Of a DNA stretch of 64,000 nucleotides, positions 8,716 through 18,330 are shown piece after piece (the first letter of the stretch is position 1; each line of letters begins with the position of its first letter). Source of the DNA: Phycisphaerales bacterium UBA2218 (GTDB lineage Bacteria > Planctomycetota > Phycisphaerae > Sedimentisphaerales > Anaerobacaceae). The notes beneath the pieces are model-generated. The model had not been told where the DNA came from, made no database searches, and worked only from the letters and a program-made list of their open reading frames with translations. The stretch spans positions 63,961 through 127,960 of the forward strand of contig DCUI01000107.1 in the NCBI GenBank assembly GCA_002327785.1. The letters run 5' to 3'. A program made the position numbers and the translations under genes.

Positions 8716-9438
8716 ATGGGACAGTGTAGGTATAAACGCGTGCTGCTCAAGCTCTCCGGCGAGAGCTTCTGCCTGCCCGGCGAATTCGGCATCAACGGCA
8801 CTTCGCTGGAATCCCTGGCGGAACGAATCGCCGAGATATGCAGACTCGGTCCCGATGTGGCTATCGTCGTGGGGGCGGGCAATTTCATTCGCGGCGAGGC
8901 GTTCTCCCAGAAGAGCCATATCCCGAGGAATACCGCCGACTACATGGGGATGCTGGCCACGATCATCAACGCCTGTGCTCTGCAGGAGACGCTGGAGAAA
9001 CTGGGCCAGCCGACGCGAGTCATGAGCGCCATTGAGGTGGCTGCGATGTGCGAGCCCTTTATCCGACGGCGGGCCTTGCGTCATTTCGAGCAGGGGAGAA
9101 TCGTGATCCTGGCCGGCGGGACGGGCAACCCGTTCTTCACCACCGACACGTGCGCCGCCTTGCGGGCCTCCGAGCTCGAGACAGAACTGCTCATCAAGGC
9201 CACGAAGGTCGAAGGGGTCTATAGCGATGACCCCAAGAAGAACCCGGACGCCAAGCTGTTGACAAGGCTGTCGTACGACGACGTGTTGCGGCAGGGCTTG
9301 CGGATCATGGATCACGCCGCCATCAGTCTATGCCGCGACAATCACATCCCGATTGTCGTCCTGAATATCTTCAAAAAGGGCAATATCACGAAAGCGATCT
9401 CCGGCGAACAGGTGGGCACCTTGATTGACGATCTATGA
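8716..9438 (+). CDS. pyrH: UMP kinase
   Basis: Bacterial-type UMP kinase (amino-acid-kinase fold) that makes UDP from UMP and ATP in pyrimidine synthesis. 240 residues. The N-terminal KRVLLKLSGESF, GAGNFIRG near 55-62, GGTGNPFFTTDT near 135-146 and KATKVEGVYSDDPKKNPDA near 165-183 are family motifs. Start ATG 8716 follows AGGGA. It sits between tsf and frr as in most bacteria. The stop codon is embedded in the left arm of an intergenic palindrome. Confidence 0.96.
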   Translation: MGQCRYKRVLLKLSGESFCLPGEFGINGTSLESLAERIAEICRLGPDVAIVVGAGNFIRGEAFSQKSHIPRNTADYMGMLATIINACALQETLEKLGQPTRVMSAIEVAAMCEPFIRRRALRHFEQGRIVILAGGTGNPFFTTDTCAALRASELETELLIKATKVEGVYSDDPKKNPDAKLLTRLSYDDVLRQGLRIMDHAAISLCRDNHIPIVVLNIFKKGNITKAISGEQVGTLIDDL

Positions 9439-9491
9439 TTTACGATTTATGATTGGACGTCGACAAGCACGAATCGTAAATCGTAAATGAT
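9435..9491. repeat. AT-rich GATT-type intergenic palindrome, copy 1
   Basis: Left arm ATGATTTACGATTTATGATT (9435-9454) and right arm AATCGTAAATCGTAAATGAT (9472-9491) are imperfect inverted repeats built of heptad-like GATTTAC/GATTTAT units. They lie between pyrH and frr and include the pyrH stop codon. A related element lies at 33428-33509. Confidence 0.75.
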
Positions 9492-9517
9492 AAGTTGTGA
9501 ATTCCGAGGGGTTGGCA

Positions 9518-10078
9518 ATGGCAACGCAGGCTGTCGTTTCCGAAAGTAGATCAAAGATGCAGAAGGCCGTCGACGTGCTTCAAGATGACCTGAAGGCGTT
9601 CCGAGGCGGGCGGGCCACTGGCGCGATCGTCGAGCACATCAAGGTCGAATACTACGGCAGCTCCACGCCCCTGAAATCTCTGGCCACGATCTCGGCCCCC
9701 GAGGCCGACATGCTCGTCATCAAGCCATTCGATCCCGCGTCCGTCAAGGACATCGAGAAGGCGATCAAGAGCAGCGACCTGAGCATTGCACCGATCGTGG
9801 AGGGCAAGTTCATCCGCCTGAATATCCCTCCCCTGAGCGAAGAGCGAAGAAAGCATCTCGTCCAGCAGGCCAAGCAGGCCGGCGAGCAGACCAAGATCAG
9901 CATTCGTAACGTCCGACGCGACGGCAACAAGAGCTTGGAAAAACAGGAAAAGGACAAGCAGATCACCGAAGACGATCTGGAAACAGCCAAGAAGCAGATC
10001 GATGACATCACCAAGGAATTCTCGGACAAGGTCGATTCCCTCGTCACACACAAGGCCAACGAGATCATGAAGGATTGA
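9518..10078 (+). CDS. frr: Ribosome recycling factor
   Basis: Works with EF-G to split post-termination ribosomes. About 186 residues from ATG 9518; the ATG is chosen over an upstream in-frame start because GAGGGG sits a few bases before it and MATQAVVSESRSKMQKAVD matches the family start. Diagnostic segments are RGGRATGAIVEHIKVEYYG, PIVEGKFIRLNIPPLSEERR and NVRRDGNKSLEKQEKDKQIT. Last gene of the translation block. Confidence 0.97.
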   Translation: MATQAVVSESRSKMQKAVDVLQDDLKAFRGGRATGAIVEHIKVEYYGSSTPLKSLATISAPEADMLVIKPFDPASVKDIEKAIKSSDLSIAPIVEGKFIRLNIPPLSEERRKHLVQQAKQAGEQTKISIRNVRRDGNKSLEKQEKDKQITEDDLETAKKQIDDITKEFSDKVDSLVTHKANEIMKD

Positions 10079-10357
10079 TCTCCGAACCTTGCTCCGGAAT
10101 GATGAGAATGTGCGACTGAGGCGACACCGCCGCGAGAGGGTTTTGTATATCCTGACCTGCACCACACCGGCATCCCCGTCGGGTTGACGCTGTTCCGAAC
10201 ACCAAGCCGGACAAGTCGTACCAGTAGACGAAGGGCTCTTTGCCTGTCAAAGTCCGGACTTGATCCCTTTTGCATTGGGAGAAGGCCGGGGTTGCGACAA
10301 AGGGCAACATCAGCCTATCGATTGGGTGACACGAGAGGAACCTGAAGGGAAGAGCAC

Positions 10358-13357
10358 ATGGCAAACGCGCGAGAATCCAGGCAACGAAAGCAGTCGAGAA
10401 AATGGCCGTGGGTGCTAACGGGGATGCTGATCTTCATCATCCTGATCGTGCTGCTGGCGCCGGTCGCACTCTCATCCCGGAGTTTCGCACACTGGCTTGG
10501 GGCCAGAATCGGCGATGCCGGCGGCGGTCAGGCGGGGATCGGCGATCTCTCCGTCGGATGGCTCAAGGGCGTGCGGGTCGCGGATTTCAGCTTCCGTGGG
10601 CAGGATGGATGGGCCCAGGTGGACATCGGGCGTATCACGACCCGGCCGCGTCTTGCCGGCCTCCTGAGCGGCAATTTGGCGTTGAATCGGACGGTGATCG
10701 ATCAGCCGAGGGTCGCCATCGATCTGCGGCATCGCCCCGCGCCGACCGACGCCGAATCTACGTCGGTCAACATGGGCGTTCTTGCCGGGCTCAACGATGT
10801 GGTCGTCCATGACGGCAGTATCCAACTAACCGACAGTGGCGGCAGAACCGTGCAGCTTGCCGGCTTGGATTCCACCCTGAACATGAGGCCGGCGGGCCAG
10901 ACCTCGCGATTCACCGTCAACTCGGTCGTCGTCCAGGCCCAAACGCCGGGACGCATACACGCGTCAGGTCAGATCACCCCGGACAAGCAGCAGGGCTGGA
11001 GCCTCAAGGGGACCTCGGGCGATCTCACCATAGAGGTGAACGATCTCGATCTCAATGCCGTCGCGCCCTTCCTCGAAATGGCCGGCGTCCAAGTGCAGGC
11101 CCAGGGCATCGTGTCGGCCGACATCACCGGGGCAATCCAGGATGGTCGGATCGAGAACATCAGCGCGACGGTCATCGGTCAGAACCTCCACGTCACCGGA
11201 GAAGCCCTCAAGGGCGACAACCTGCACACCTCGCAACTGAACCTCCAGGCCGGTTTGACCCAGGCCGGCGACGTCATCAGCATGGATCGGCTGAACCTCC
11301 AGACCGACTGGGCCACGTTGTCCGCCACGGGCCGCCTCCCCACCACCGTGCAATCCATGACCGAGTTGCTGAAAGACAACTCGTCATACGATCTGAAGGG
11401 AGATTTCGACATCAATCTGGCCGCCGTCTTGTCCCAGATGCCCAACACCATCGGCGTCCGGAAAGGCATGGAGATCAAGGGCGGTCGGGCAACGGGGACA
11501 ATCAACACGACCACCGAGGGCGGTCGCGTCGCCCTGGTAGCCGAGACACAGATCGCCGGATTGGCCGGCGTGGTAGACGACAAACAAGTGAGTCTGAGCA
11601 AGCCGGTGCAAGCCACGCTGCGACTATCCACGGACGACAAAGGCAATTCCCAGCTCGATGGGTTGAATCTCTCGGCCCCGTTCGCCCAGGTGACGGCCGG
11701 CGGGAATTTTGAACAGATCCAGTACAAGGGCCAGATCGACCTGGCCGGGCTTCAGTCCGAGCTTGGCCCATTCGTGAACCTCGGGGCTTACGGGATTGCA
11801 GGCCAGGTGTCCAGCACAGGAAAGGTTTCGATCGAGGAAGGGTCCATCGGCGCATCCGGCTCGATGTCCGCCAGGCAGCTCGTCCTGACCGCCCCGGACG
11901 GCAACAGCGTCTCTGAAAAGACGACGGACGTCGAGTTCGCTCTGGGTCTCAACCGCCAAAACCAGGTTCTGACGGTGGACACGCTTTCGGCCACTGCTGG
12001 CTTTGGCACGATCCGCGTCGCCAAGGCCACGATTCCGCTCGGACCCGATGCCGCGACCCCGTTGAACGTGGCCGTCTCCGCGCGTGATATTCGACTGGGG
12101 GCCCTCAAGCCGTACGCCGTGCTGTTCGCCTCCTTCCCACCCCAGATGGGCATGGATGGCGTCGCGCAATCCCAACTGACCGTAACCAGACAGAACGGCG
12201 TCTATCACCTCTTCACGGACACCACAAGAATCCAGGATTTCACGCTGATTTCACCCGAGAAGGAGACATTCCAGCAGAAGGACGTGACGGCGATGCTGGA
12301 CATCTACATCGATCCGGGCGCCAAGACCATCAACGTGGAGCGTGGGGAGGTGGACAGCCCACAGATCAAGATCAGAAAAGGCTCGGTCAAAAAGACGAGT
12401 CAGGGCGGCACGGCGAGACTTGAGGGTCAGCTCGATGCCCAGTTGGACTGGGCCGCGGTTGGGCAGGCTGCCTCGGCTTTCATGCCGGGGATGCTGGACA
12501 TCGCGGGCCAGAGACAGGTGACACTCAATTTTGCGAGCACGTATCCGGTCGACGATCCGAACGGCTTTCTCACAAATCTCGACAGCACCGCCTCGCTCGG
12601 ATTCGACCGTGCGGCGTATAAGGGCCTGAATTTCGGCTCGACGCAGATCGACGTCCAGGTCACGAAGGGCTCGATGCAGATCAAGCCGTTCACAACTACC
12701 GTCAACGAGGGGAAGCTGAGCTTCGCGGCCCAGGCGGACCTCCGCCGGACGCCGATTCTGTTGAAGACCCCCGGTCCGCTCCAAGTGGCCCAGGGCGTCC
12801 GGATCACGCCCGAGATGACCGAGAACTTCCTGAAATACGTCAATCCCATCTTCGCCGACGCGGTGGGCGTCAGCGGCGTTGTGAATCTCGACACCCAATC
12901 CATGACGATTCCCCTGACGGGCGGCAGCAAGCAATCGACACAGCTTGCCGGCACGATCGGGATCCAGCAACTGCGGCTCCAGGCCTCCCTCCTCAACAAG
13001 ATCCTCAGCGTCATCAAGGAATCCGTGCGCGACCAAGTGCTGACGATCCAACCGACGAAAATCAATTTGCAGAATGCAGTGCTGCGATACGAGGATATGC
13101 AGATCGACGTCGGCGATAACCCGGTCACGTTCAGTGGAGCCGTCGGCCTCAATGAAAAGCTCGACATGACGGTGCTTTTGCCGTATACTATTGAGGGTCG
13201 TACGGTACGAATTGGAGACGACGAGCAGAAGGGCAAACGAGTCTCCGTGCCCCTGACCGGCACTCTGAGCGCCCCTCAGCTCAATGTCCAGAAGCTGCTC
13301 GAAACCCAGATCCTGCAGTGGGGCATCGAGGAGCTGTTCAAGAAATCGAAGAAATGA
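10358..13357 (+). CDS. AsmA/TamB-like envelope protein
   Basis: 999 residues. A basic N-terminus is followed by one membrane helix (about residues 18-40, WVLTGMLIFIILIVLLAPVAL), then a very long beta-rich extracytoplasmic region. Repeated patterns such as TRPRLAGLLSGNLALNRTVI, DLNAVAPFLEMAGVQVQAQG and the C-terminal VSVPLTGTLSAPQLNVQKLL resemble the AsmA/TamB superfamily, whose members span the periplasm and are thought to carry lipids between membranes. Assignment rests on architecture and sequence feel, not on a catalytic motif. Its stop overlaps the next start (ATGA at 13354), so the two proteins are made together. Confidence 0.72.
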   Translation: MANARESRQRKQSRKWPWVLTGMLIFIILIVLLAPVALSSRSFAHWLGARIGDAGGGQAGIGDLSVGWLKGVRVADFSFRGQDGWAQVDIGRITTRPRLAGLLSGNLALNRTVIDQPRVAIDLRHRPAPTDAESTSVNMGVLAGLNDVVVHDGSIQLTDSGGRTVQLAGLDSTLNMRPAGQTSRFTVNSVVVQAQTPGRIHASGQITPDKQQGWSLKGTSGDLTIEVNDLDLNAVAPFLEMAGVQVQAQGIVSADITGAIQDGRIENISATVIGQNLHVTGEALKGDNLHTSQLNLQAGLTQAGDVISMDRLNLQTDWATLSATGRLPTTVQSMTELLKDNSSYDLKGDFDINLAAVLSQMPNTIGVRKGMEIKGGRATGTINTTTEGGRVALVAETQIAGLAGVVDDKQVSLSKPVQATLRLSTDDKGNSQLDGLNLSAPFAQVTAGGNFEQIQYKGQIDLAGLQSELGPFVNLGAYGIAGQVSSTGKVSIEEGSIGASGSMSARQLVLTAPDGNSVSEKTTDVEFALGLNRQNQVLTVDTLSATAGFGTIRVAKATIPLGPDAATPLNVAVSARDIRLGALKPYAVLFASFPPQMGMDGVAQSQLTVTRQNGVYHLFTDTTRIQDFTLISPEKETFQQKDVTAMLDIYIDPGAKTINVERGEVDSPQIKIRKGSVKKTSQGGTARLEGQLDAQLDWAAVGQAASAFMPGMLDIAGQRQVTLNFASTYPVDDPNGFLTNLDSTASLGFDRAAYKGLNFGSTQIDVQVTKGSMQIKPFTTTVNEGKLSFAAQADLRRTPILLKTPGPLQVAQGVRITPEMTENFLKYVNPIFADAVGVSGVVNLDTQSMTIPLTGGSKQSTQLAGTIGIQQLRLQASLLNKILSVIKESVRDQVLTIQPTKINLQNAVLRYEDMQIDVGDNPVTFSGAVGLNEKLDMTVLLPYTIEGRTVRIGDDEQKGKRVSVPLTGTLSAPQLNVQKLLETQILQWGIEELFKKSKK

Positions 13358-14751
13358 AGACCTTACGAGATCTCCTGGTGACGCCTGCCTCGAACCTCGG
13401 CCGAGCCGGCCGGTTCGTCGTCTTCCAGTACAAGCTGTGGGCCCATTGCCTGAGACTCCTGAGCAAGAACCGCGCCGAGCAGTTGGCGGCAGCCCTCTCC
13501 TACTACACGATCTTCGGCATCGTTCCCCTGGCGATTGTCGCTGTGCTGATCTTCAATTCGATGCCCGCGTACCGCCAGACGGGCGAACAAGTCAAGAAAC
13601 TCATCTACCAGGAGCTTCGGCTCACCCAGATCGAATATCCCAACCCGGACAGTCCGGAAGAGCGCGTTGTCCTGACGGACTACCTCGATCAGATCATCAG
13701 TCGCTTCTTCGAGGGACTCAACAAGGGTTCGCTCGGCCTGATCAGCGCCATATTGGTCATCTGGGCCTCGTTGCGCCTGCTGTCGCTGATCGAGATCGCT
13801 TTCAATCACATGTGGCACGTGCCCAAAGGCCGCCGATTCGTTCATCGCGTCATCAACTACTGGGCCCTGCTGACCCTTGGGCCCCTGCTGCTCGCGGTGG
13901 GGCTCTACGCCACAACGAGATTCACCCTCCTCAAGGACATCGAGGCCGGCCTCCTGACCGCCCTGGCCCCCGCAATTTCCTTTCTGCTCTCTGTTGTGGC
14001 CCTGTTCCTGCTCTACCTGGTGATGCCGAACGCCAAAGTCCAGGCCGGTCCGGCCTTGTGGGGCGCAGCCATCGCGGCGTTGGTGTGGAGCTTCGCCAAG
14101 TGGGGATTCGGCGTGTACGTCCTGCAGTTGATCCCCTACAGCGCGATCTACGGCGTGCTCGGCCTGATCCCCCTCGGCGTGTTCTGGGTCTACGTCACGT
14201 GGATGATCGTATTGTTCGGCCTGCAATTGACCTTTGCAGTCCAGCATTTCGCGACGTTGGAGTCGGCCCGAGTGCTGAGCGCCAAGGAGCCCGACGGGCG
14301 GTTCATCGCAAACGACATGACGGGCATCGCCGTAGCGAGAGAAATCGCCGACGCATTCGAGAACGATCGGGGGGCCCTCACAACGGATGCAATCTGTAGC
14401 CGGCTGGACATCCCAGGCGAATTCGGCCAGAAACTCCTCGATGAACTGGTCAGCCGCAGTCTGTTGGGCAGGACATCCGAGCCGAGCCAGGGATACATTC
14501 TCGTTCGTAATCCCGCGCACATCCGGCTCTCCGAGGTCGCCGAGGCGGTTTCCGCCGTCGCCTTCGCCCAGCCCAAACCGGATGCGCACAGAGACCTTCA
14601 TCAGATTGCACAAGCTCAACGCAACGTGCTGACGCAGTACAGCCTTCGCGATGTCCTGGACGCGCCGCCCGCGATCAGCACGGAGAGCCCACAACAAGAG
14701 GTCAACTCACCGGAACAAGCAGTTCGCCCCGCGGAAGACCCCTTGCAGTAA
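13354..14751 (+). CDS. YihY/BrkB-family inner-membrane protein with C-terminal winged-helix-like segment
   Basis: 465 residues. Starts at ATG 13354, overlapping the upstream stop by 4 bases. The N-terminal 310 residues hold about six membrane helices with the family pattern RAEQLAAALSYYTIFGIVPLAI, LLSLIEIAFNHMWHVP, and the helical ending GVFWVYVTWMIVLFGLQL. Residues about 325-400 (GIAVAREIADAFENDRG...LLDELVSRSLL) look like a winged-helix domain, as in longer YihY homologues. Residues 430-465 are low-complexity. The old annotation as ribonuclease BN is wrong for this family and the function is not settled. Coupling to the AsmA-like gene hints at an envelope role. Confidence 0.85.
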   Translation: MKTLRDLLVTPASNLGRAGRFVVFQYKLWAHCLRLLSKNRAEQLAAALSYYTIFGIVPLAIVAVLIFNSMPAYRQTGEQVKKLIYQELRLTQIEYPNPDSPEERVVLTDYLDQIISRFFEGLNKGSLGLISAILVIWASLRLLSLIEIAFNHMWHVPKGRRFVHRVINYWALLTLGPLLLAVGLYATTRFTLLKDIEAGLLTALAPAISFLLSVVALFLLYLVMPNAKVQAGPALWGAAIAALVWSFAKWGFGVYVLQLIPYSAIYGVLGLIPLGVFWVYVTWMIVLFGLQLTFAVQHFATLESARVLSAKEPDGRFIANDMTGIAVAREIADAFENDRGALTTDAICSRLDIPGEFGQKLLDELVSRSLLGRTSEPSQGYILVRNPAHIRLSEVAEAVSAVAFAQPKPDAHRDLHQIAQAQRNVLTQYSLRDVLDAPPAISTESPQQEVNSPEQAVRPAEDPLQ

Positions 14752-14783
14752 CGCGAATTGTGATCCGTCTGCGCACGGTGTCT

Positions 14784-14883
14784 GTCATCCTGAACGCAGC
14801 GCAGCAGAGTGAAGGATCTGGCCTGCGATCGCAAGGGTTCTCTCGTGCGATGCCCAGATCCTTCGCCTTCGCATCAGGATGGC
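14784..14883. repeat. GTCAT-ended intergenic palindromic element, copy A
   Basis: Begins GTCATCCTGAACGCAG, contains GTGAAGGATCTGGCC, and ends with the inverse GCCCAGATCCTTCGCC...CATCAGGATGGC. The ends are inverted repeats, so the whole folds into a long hairpin. Related copies are at 27462-27569 and 30942-31049. It fills the gap between the convergent YihY and LysE genes. Confidence 0.75.
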
Positions 14884-14963
14884 AAAGTCTCCGCCGCATG
14901 GATGGTCCCGACTCCGTAAAAGGGCGTATCCACAGATTGTCCCGCGCCACTGCTCCTCGCCGT

Positions 14964-15581
14964 TCACAGCTTCGCAATCTGCGCCACCACGAAACACAGG
15001 CCGAATCCGAACATTGCCGCGGCACAGACTGCAAGCACGATCCTCCGGCTCCTGGGACCGAAGATCGCGGTGCCTTTGAAGCTCGCCCAGGAGAGGATCG
15101 TCAGCCACGTGAGGTCGCAGGACCAGTGGGTCAGGGCAAACAACACGAACGCCCAAATCCCAAATCCCCTGGCCTGCGTAATCAGCGTCAGTCCGACCGT
15201 CGCCCACCAGATGAGAAAGTACGGATTGCTCCCGGAGAGAAAGATGCCCGCAGCAAAGGGCCCGCTCCGAGTCGTCTGCACCGCCTGATCGCCGGACCTC
15301 CCGAGTCCTCGGAACATCTGAATCGCCATGAAGATCATGACCGCCCCGCCGACCAGACCGATGCCGATCTCCACGCGGGGGATCTGAAGGAACCTGCCGA
15401 CACCAAAGATCAGCAGGACCATCAGGGGGAACTCGATAACGCCGTGGCCCAACGCCATGAGCGTGCCGGCGAAACGGTTGCGTGATCCCATCGCGATGGC
15501 GACCGCTGTCACCGGTCCCGGCGCCAGCGCCCCGGACAAGGAGATCCCAAAGACCCAAACAAGAAAGGAAACCAGTTCCAT
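14964..15581 (-). CDS. LysE/RhtB-family amino-acid exporter
   Basis: 205 residues with six predicted membrane helices, normal for the family. The N-terminal GISLSGALAPGPVTAVAIAMGSRNRFAGTL carries the conserved APGP motif, and SGSNPYFLIWWATVGL matches the NP-x-x-x-x-W region of LysE/RhtB proteins. It likely exports an amino acid or derivative; the substrate cannot be told. It starts 12 bases after yjbQ and closes the long minus-strand run, but its link to the glycan genes is only positional. Confidence 0.85.
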   Translation of the reverse strand: MELVSFLVWVFGISLSGALAPGPVTAVAIAMGSRNRFAGTLMALGHGVIEFPLMVLLIFGVGRFLQIPRVEIGIGLVGGAVMIFMAIQMFRGLGRSGDQAVQTTRSGPFAAGIFLSGSNPYFLIWWATVGLTLITQARGFGIWAFVLFALTHWSCDLTWLTILSWASFKGTAIFGPRSRRIVLAVCAAAMFGFGLCFVVAQIAKL

Positions 15582-15593
15582 GACGCCGACCGT

Positions 15594-16010
15594 TCACTCC
15601 CCAATGACCTTGACCAGAACGCGTTTGTCGCGTTTGCCGTCGAATTCCCCGTAGAAGATCTGCTCCCAGGGGCCGAAATCAAGCTTGCCCCCCGTCACGG
15701 CCACGACGACCTCCCGGCCCATGACGCTGCGTTTGAGGTGTGCATCTGCGTTGTCCTCGGCGGTGTTGTGCCTGTACTGGCTATGGGGCTTCTCGGGAGC
15801 CAGCCTCTCCAGCCAGGTCTCGAAGTCCTGGTGCAATCCGGACTCATCGTCGTTGATAAAGACGCTTGCGGTGATGTGCATGGCATTGCACAGCAGCATC
15901 CCCTCCCGGATGCCGCTCTCGCGCAGGCACTGCTCGACCTGGGGCGTGATATTGATGAACTCACGCCGGCGCTGCGCATGGAACCAGAGTTCCTTTCTAT
16001 AGCTCTTCAT
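15594..16010 (-). CDS. YjbQ/UPF0047 family protein
   Basis: 138 residues from ATG 16010 ([20 protein letters not shown]), which overlaps the end of the GT4 gene by 14 bases. The UPF0047 signature [24 protein letters not shown], then [23 protein letters not shown] and [25 protein letters not shown] are all present. E. coli YjbQ has weak thiamine-phosphate-synthase activity, but the true role is uncertain. The histidine-rich motif may bind metal. An upstream in-frame ATG at 16046 would extend it into the GT4 coding region and is less likely. Confidence 0.88.
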   Translation of the reverse strand: MKSYRKELWFHAQRRREFINITPQVEQCLRESGIREGMLLCNAMHITASVFINDDESGLHQDFETWLERLAPEKPHSQYRHNTAEDNADAHLKRSVMGREVVVAVTGGKLDFGPWEQIFYGEFDGKRDKRVLVKVIGE

Positions 16011-17193
16011 GAACTGCCCTTTCAGGAACCAACCGGTGGTAGACATCTTCGATCGTATCGACCATTGTGTGGGGGGCGAACTTGGTCTTGACGGACTCGC
16101 GGCCCGTTTGGCCGAGCTTCTCTCGCAAGGCCTTGTCCGCGATCAGCTCGGTGCAGGCTTCGACGAGCTGCGGGACATTCTTGGGCTCGATGAGCCGACC
16201 GGTGTTCGGGTTCACCACCTCGCGGGCGCCGTCCACGTCGAAGGAGATCGCCGGTCGGCCACAGAGCATGGCCTGCGGCAGCGTGCGAGCGAGACCCTCG
16301 CGGAGCGAGCAGTGCACGAGGATCTCAGAGGATTGGATCGCCAGCGGAATCTGGTCCGGCGGCATCAGACCCGTGAATCGAAAGCGTTCCGCCAGGCCCA
16401 GGTCGCGAATCTGCCGCTTGTAGGCGTCCGTCAGATTGCCGTCTCCGACGAACAGCCAGACCACGTTCTCGAAGCGTTTCGCCAGGTCCTTCGCCGATTC
16501 AATGATGTAGTCGTGGCCTTTGAGCATGAAAAACCGGGCGATGGTCACAAGGACCACCGCGTCGGTCGGGATATCGTGTGTGCGACGGAAGGCTGCTCGC
16601 TCCCGCTCGGGGATCGGGGCCAGGAAATGCTCTTCGTCGATGGCGGAGTACGCCGTCACGTGGGGCTTGTCCACGCCAATGCCGGCGGCCTTGTTCTGTT
16701 CGGTCATCGCGTCGGCGACGCTGATGAAATAGTCGGTCCGGCGGCCGGTGGCCCTCTCAACCGCGATGTAGAACCGGTTGAGCCAAGGGTTCTGGTAGCG
16801 ATGGAAGGACAGGCCGTGGAGGGAGTGGACGACGCCCGGGAGGTTCGGCGCCCACTCGTCCTTGAGCGACCAGGCTGCGTACCGGCCCACGATCCCGGCC
16901 TTGGCGCTGTGCGTGTGCACGATGTCCGGCTGGATTCCGCGGAGCAGCCGCTTGATCTTGACGTAGCTGATGGCGTCCTTGACCGGCTCGATGGCCCGCC
17001 GCATCTCATCAACAATGATCGTGCGGTATTTCTGGCCCCTCGTCTGGTCGAAGAGCTGTCCCTCGGGGCCGATGGCCGGCCCGGTGATCAGCGTGACCTC
17101 GTGGCCCCGCTCGGCCAGGAGCTTGCAGGTAATAAGCGTGTTCTCCTGGGCGCCACCCAGGATCAGTCGGGTTATGACGTGCACGATTTTCAT
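15997..17193 (-). CDS. Glycosyltransferase family 4
   Basis: 398-residue GT-B retaining glycosyltransferase. It starts [19 protein letters not shown], the usual donor/acceptor loop start for GT4. The C-terminal domain shows [54 protein letters not shown] (the E-x7-E-like motif) and [19 protein letters not shown]. It most likely adds a sugar during exopolysaccharide or lipid-linked glycan assembly at the inner face of the membrane. It lies in the minus-strand glycan cluster, downstream of the UPF0104 gene. Donor and acceptor are unknown. Confidence 0.92.
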   Translation of the reverse strand: MKIVHVITRLILGGAQENTLITCKLLAERGHEVTLITGPAIGPEGQLFDQTRGQKYRTIIVDEMRRAIEPVKDAISYVKIKRLLRGIQPDIVHTHSAKAGIVGRYAAWSLKDEWAPNLPGVVHSLHGLSFHRYQNPWLNRFYIAVERATGRRTDYFISVADAMTEQNKAAGIGVDKPHVTAYSAIDEEHFLAPIPERERAAFRRTHDIPTDAVVLVTIARFFMLKGHDYIIESAKDLAKRFENVVWLFVGDGNLTDAYKRQIRDLGLAERFRFTGLMPPDQIPLAIQSSEILVHCSLREGLARTLPQAMLCGRPAISFDVDGAREVVNPNTGRLIEPKNVPQLVEACTELIADKALREKLGQTGRESVKTKFAPHTMVDTIEDVYHRLVPERAVHEEL

Positions 17194-17292
17194 CGAGTCT
17201 TGGACCTATGGGCCAGCCGGGAGGCCCCCATTCGATCCAGGGCCTTAGCATAGATCGTAAGTCACAGGCCGCCAATCGTCAATATCATCTGT

Positions 17293-18300
17293 TCACTCAG
17301 AACGAATCCGCTTTCGTGCCAGGATGGCCCAGGCAAGCTGGTAGATAACGCCGAGGGCAGCCAGGAAGATCAGGGAGGAGAACAGGATCATGGACATCAG
17401 CAATGCGGCGGGCTGGGAAACGCCATAGCCTGCCAGCAGAACCACGAGCGTCACTTCGCGTACACCGAGGTTGGCGATGGAAATGGGGATCTTGCCAAGA
17501 ACGAACACGATGGCGCACAGCCAGATCAGGACGCTCGTTGGAACCACCACCGACGCCGCCCAGGCGGCGAAGAGGTACCACAACAGCCCCACGAGCAGCG
17601 CATCGACCACGTTGATCAAAGCGATGGCCAGATGAAATCGCCATCCGGCGGACTGGAACGTCGCGATCTGCGCCAGCACGGTCCGCCCTTTCTCCTGCAC
17701 CGCCTTCGGCAACGGCTTGAGGACGGCCATGAGCAGGCGGATTACGGGTCCGCCGGTCCGTTCATTCAGGGCGAGCACAGACACCAACAGGATCATCGCC
17801 AGGGCAACGACGGAAAGAAGCGGCAGAATCCATGGCCGCGGGGCGCCCGGCCGGACGGCCTGCGTCGGGTTCACCACGATCAAGCCCACAAGCCCGACAA
17901 CCATCATCACCACCGTCAGCGTCACCTGATTGTAGAGCATGGCGCTGAGGACATTGGCGCCCTTGCCGGTCGTCCGCTTGAGGATGTACCACTTAACGCC
18001 CGTAGTTACAAAACCGGGCAGGACCAGCCCGTACAGGGACGTGACGCAGGTGGCCCCGAAGATCAGGTTGGTGCTCGCATCGCAATCCTGCTTTTTCAGG
18101 ATCCACCGCAACGCCACCGACTGCACCCAGGAGAACAGGGCCGTGGAGCCCCACACGCCGATCAGGTACTGCCACTTGGCGGTCGCAACGGTCTGGCGAA
18201 AGTGGCTGAGGTCCACCTTGGAAAAGACCCAGACCAGCAGGACAGCGGCAACCGAAAGCCTGAGGATGAGCTTGATGATCTGTTTGATGCGTCGTGGCAT
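17293..18300 (-). CDS. UPF0104/LPG-synthase-TM-like integral membrane protein
   Basis: 335 residues with about eight membrane helices. The sequence pattern (LRLSVAAVLLVWVFSKVDLSHF, LYGLVLPGFVTTGVKWYILKR, KIPISIANLGVREVTLVVLL) fits the family that includes the membrane half of MprF and archaeal AglD. The N-L-G-x-R-E motif is typical. Such proteins are common in glycan clusters and are suspected to move or present lipid-linked intermediates, but no reaction is proven. It lies between a methyltransferase and a GT4, with GGAAGAG before the ATG. Confidence 0.85.
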   Translation of the reverse strand: MPRRIKQIIKLILRLSVAAVLLVWVFSKVDLSHFRQTVATAKWQYLIGVWGSTALFSWVQSVALRWILKKQDCDASTNLIFGATCVTSLYGLVLPGFVTTGVKWYILKRTTGKGANVLSAMLYNQVTLTVVMMVVGLVGLIVVNPTQAVRPGAPRPWILPLLSVVALAMILLVSVLALNERTGGPVIRLLMAVLKPLPKAVQEKGRTVLAQIATFQSAGWRFHLAIALINVVDALLVGLLWYLFAAWAASVVVPTSVLIWLCAIVFVLGKIPISIANLGVREVTLVVLLAGYGVSQPAALLMSMILFSSLIFLAALGVIYQLAWAILARKRIRSE

Positions 18301-18330
18301 ATTCTCTTCCGCGAGCGGTTGCGAACGCGT

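Noticed and set aside
10079..10357. Possible RNA element between frr and the AsmA-like gene
   Set aside because: 279 bases with no clear hairpin plus T-tract, promoter or conserved motif.
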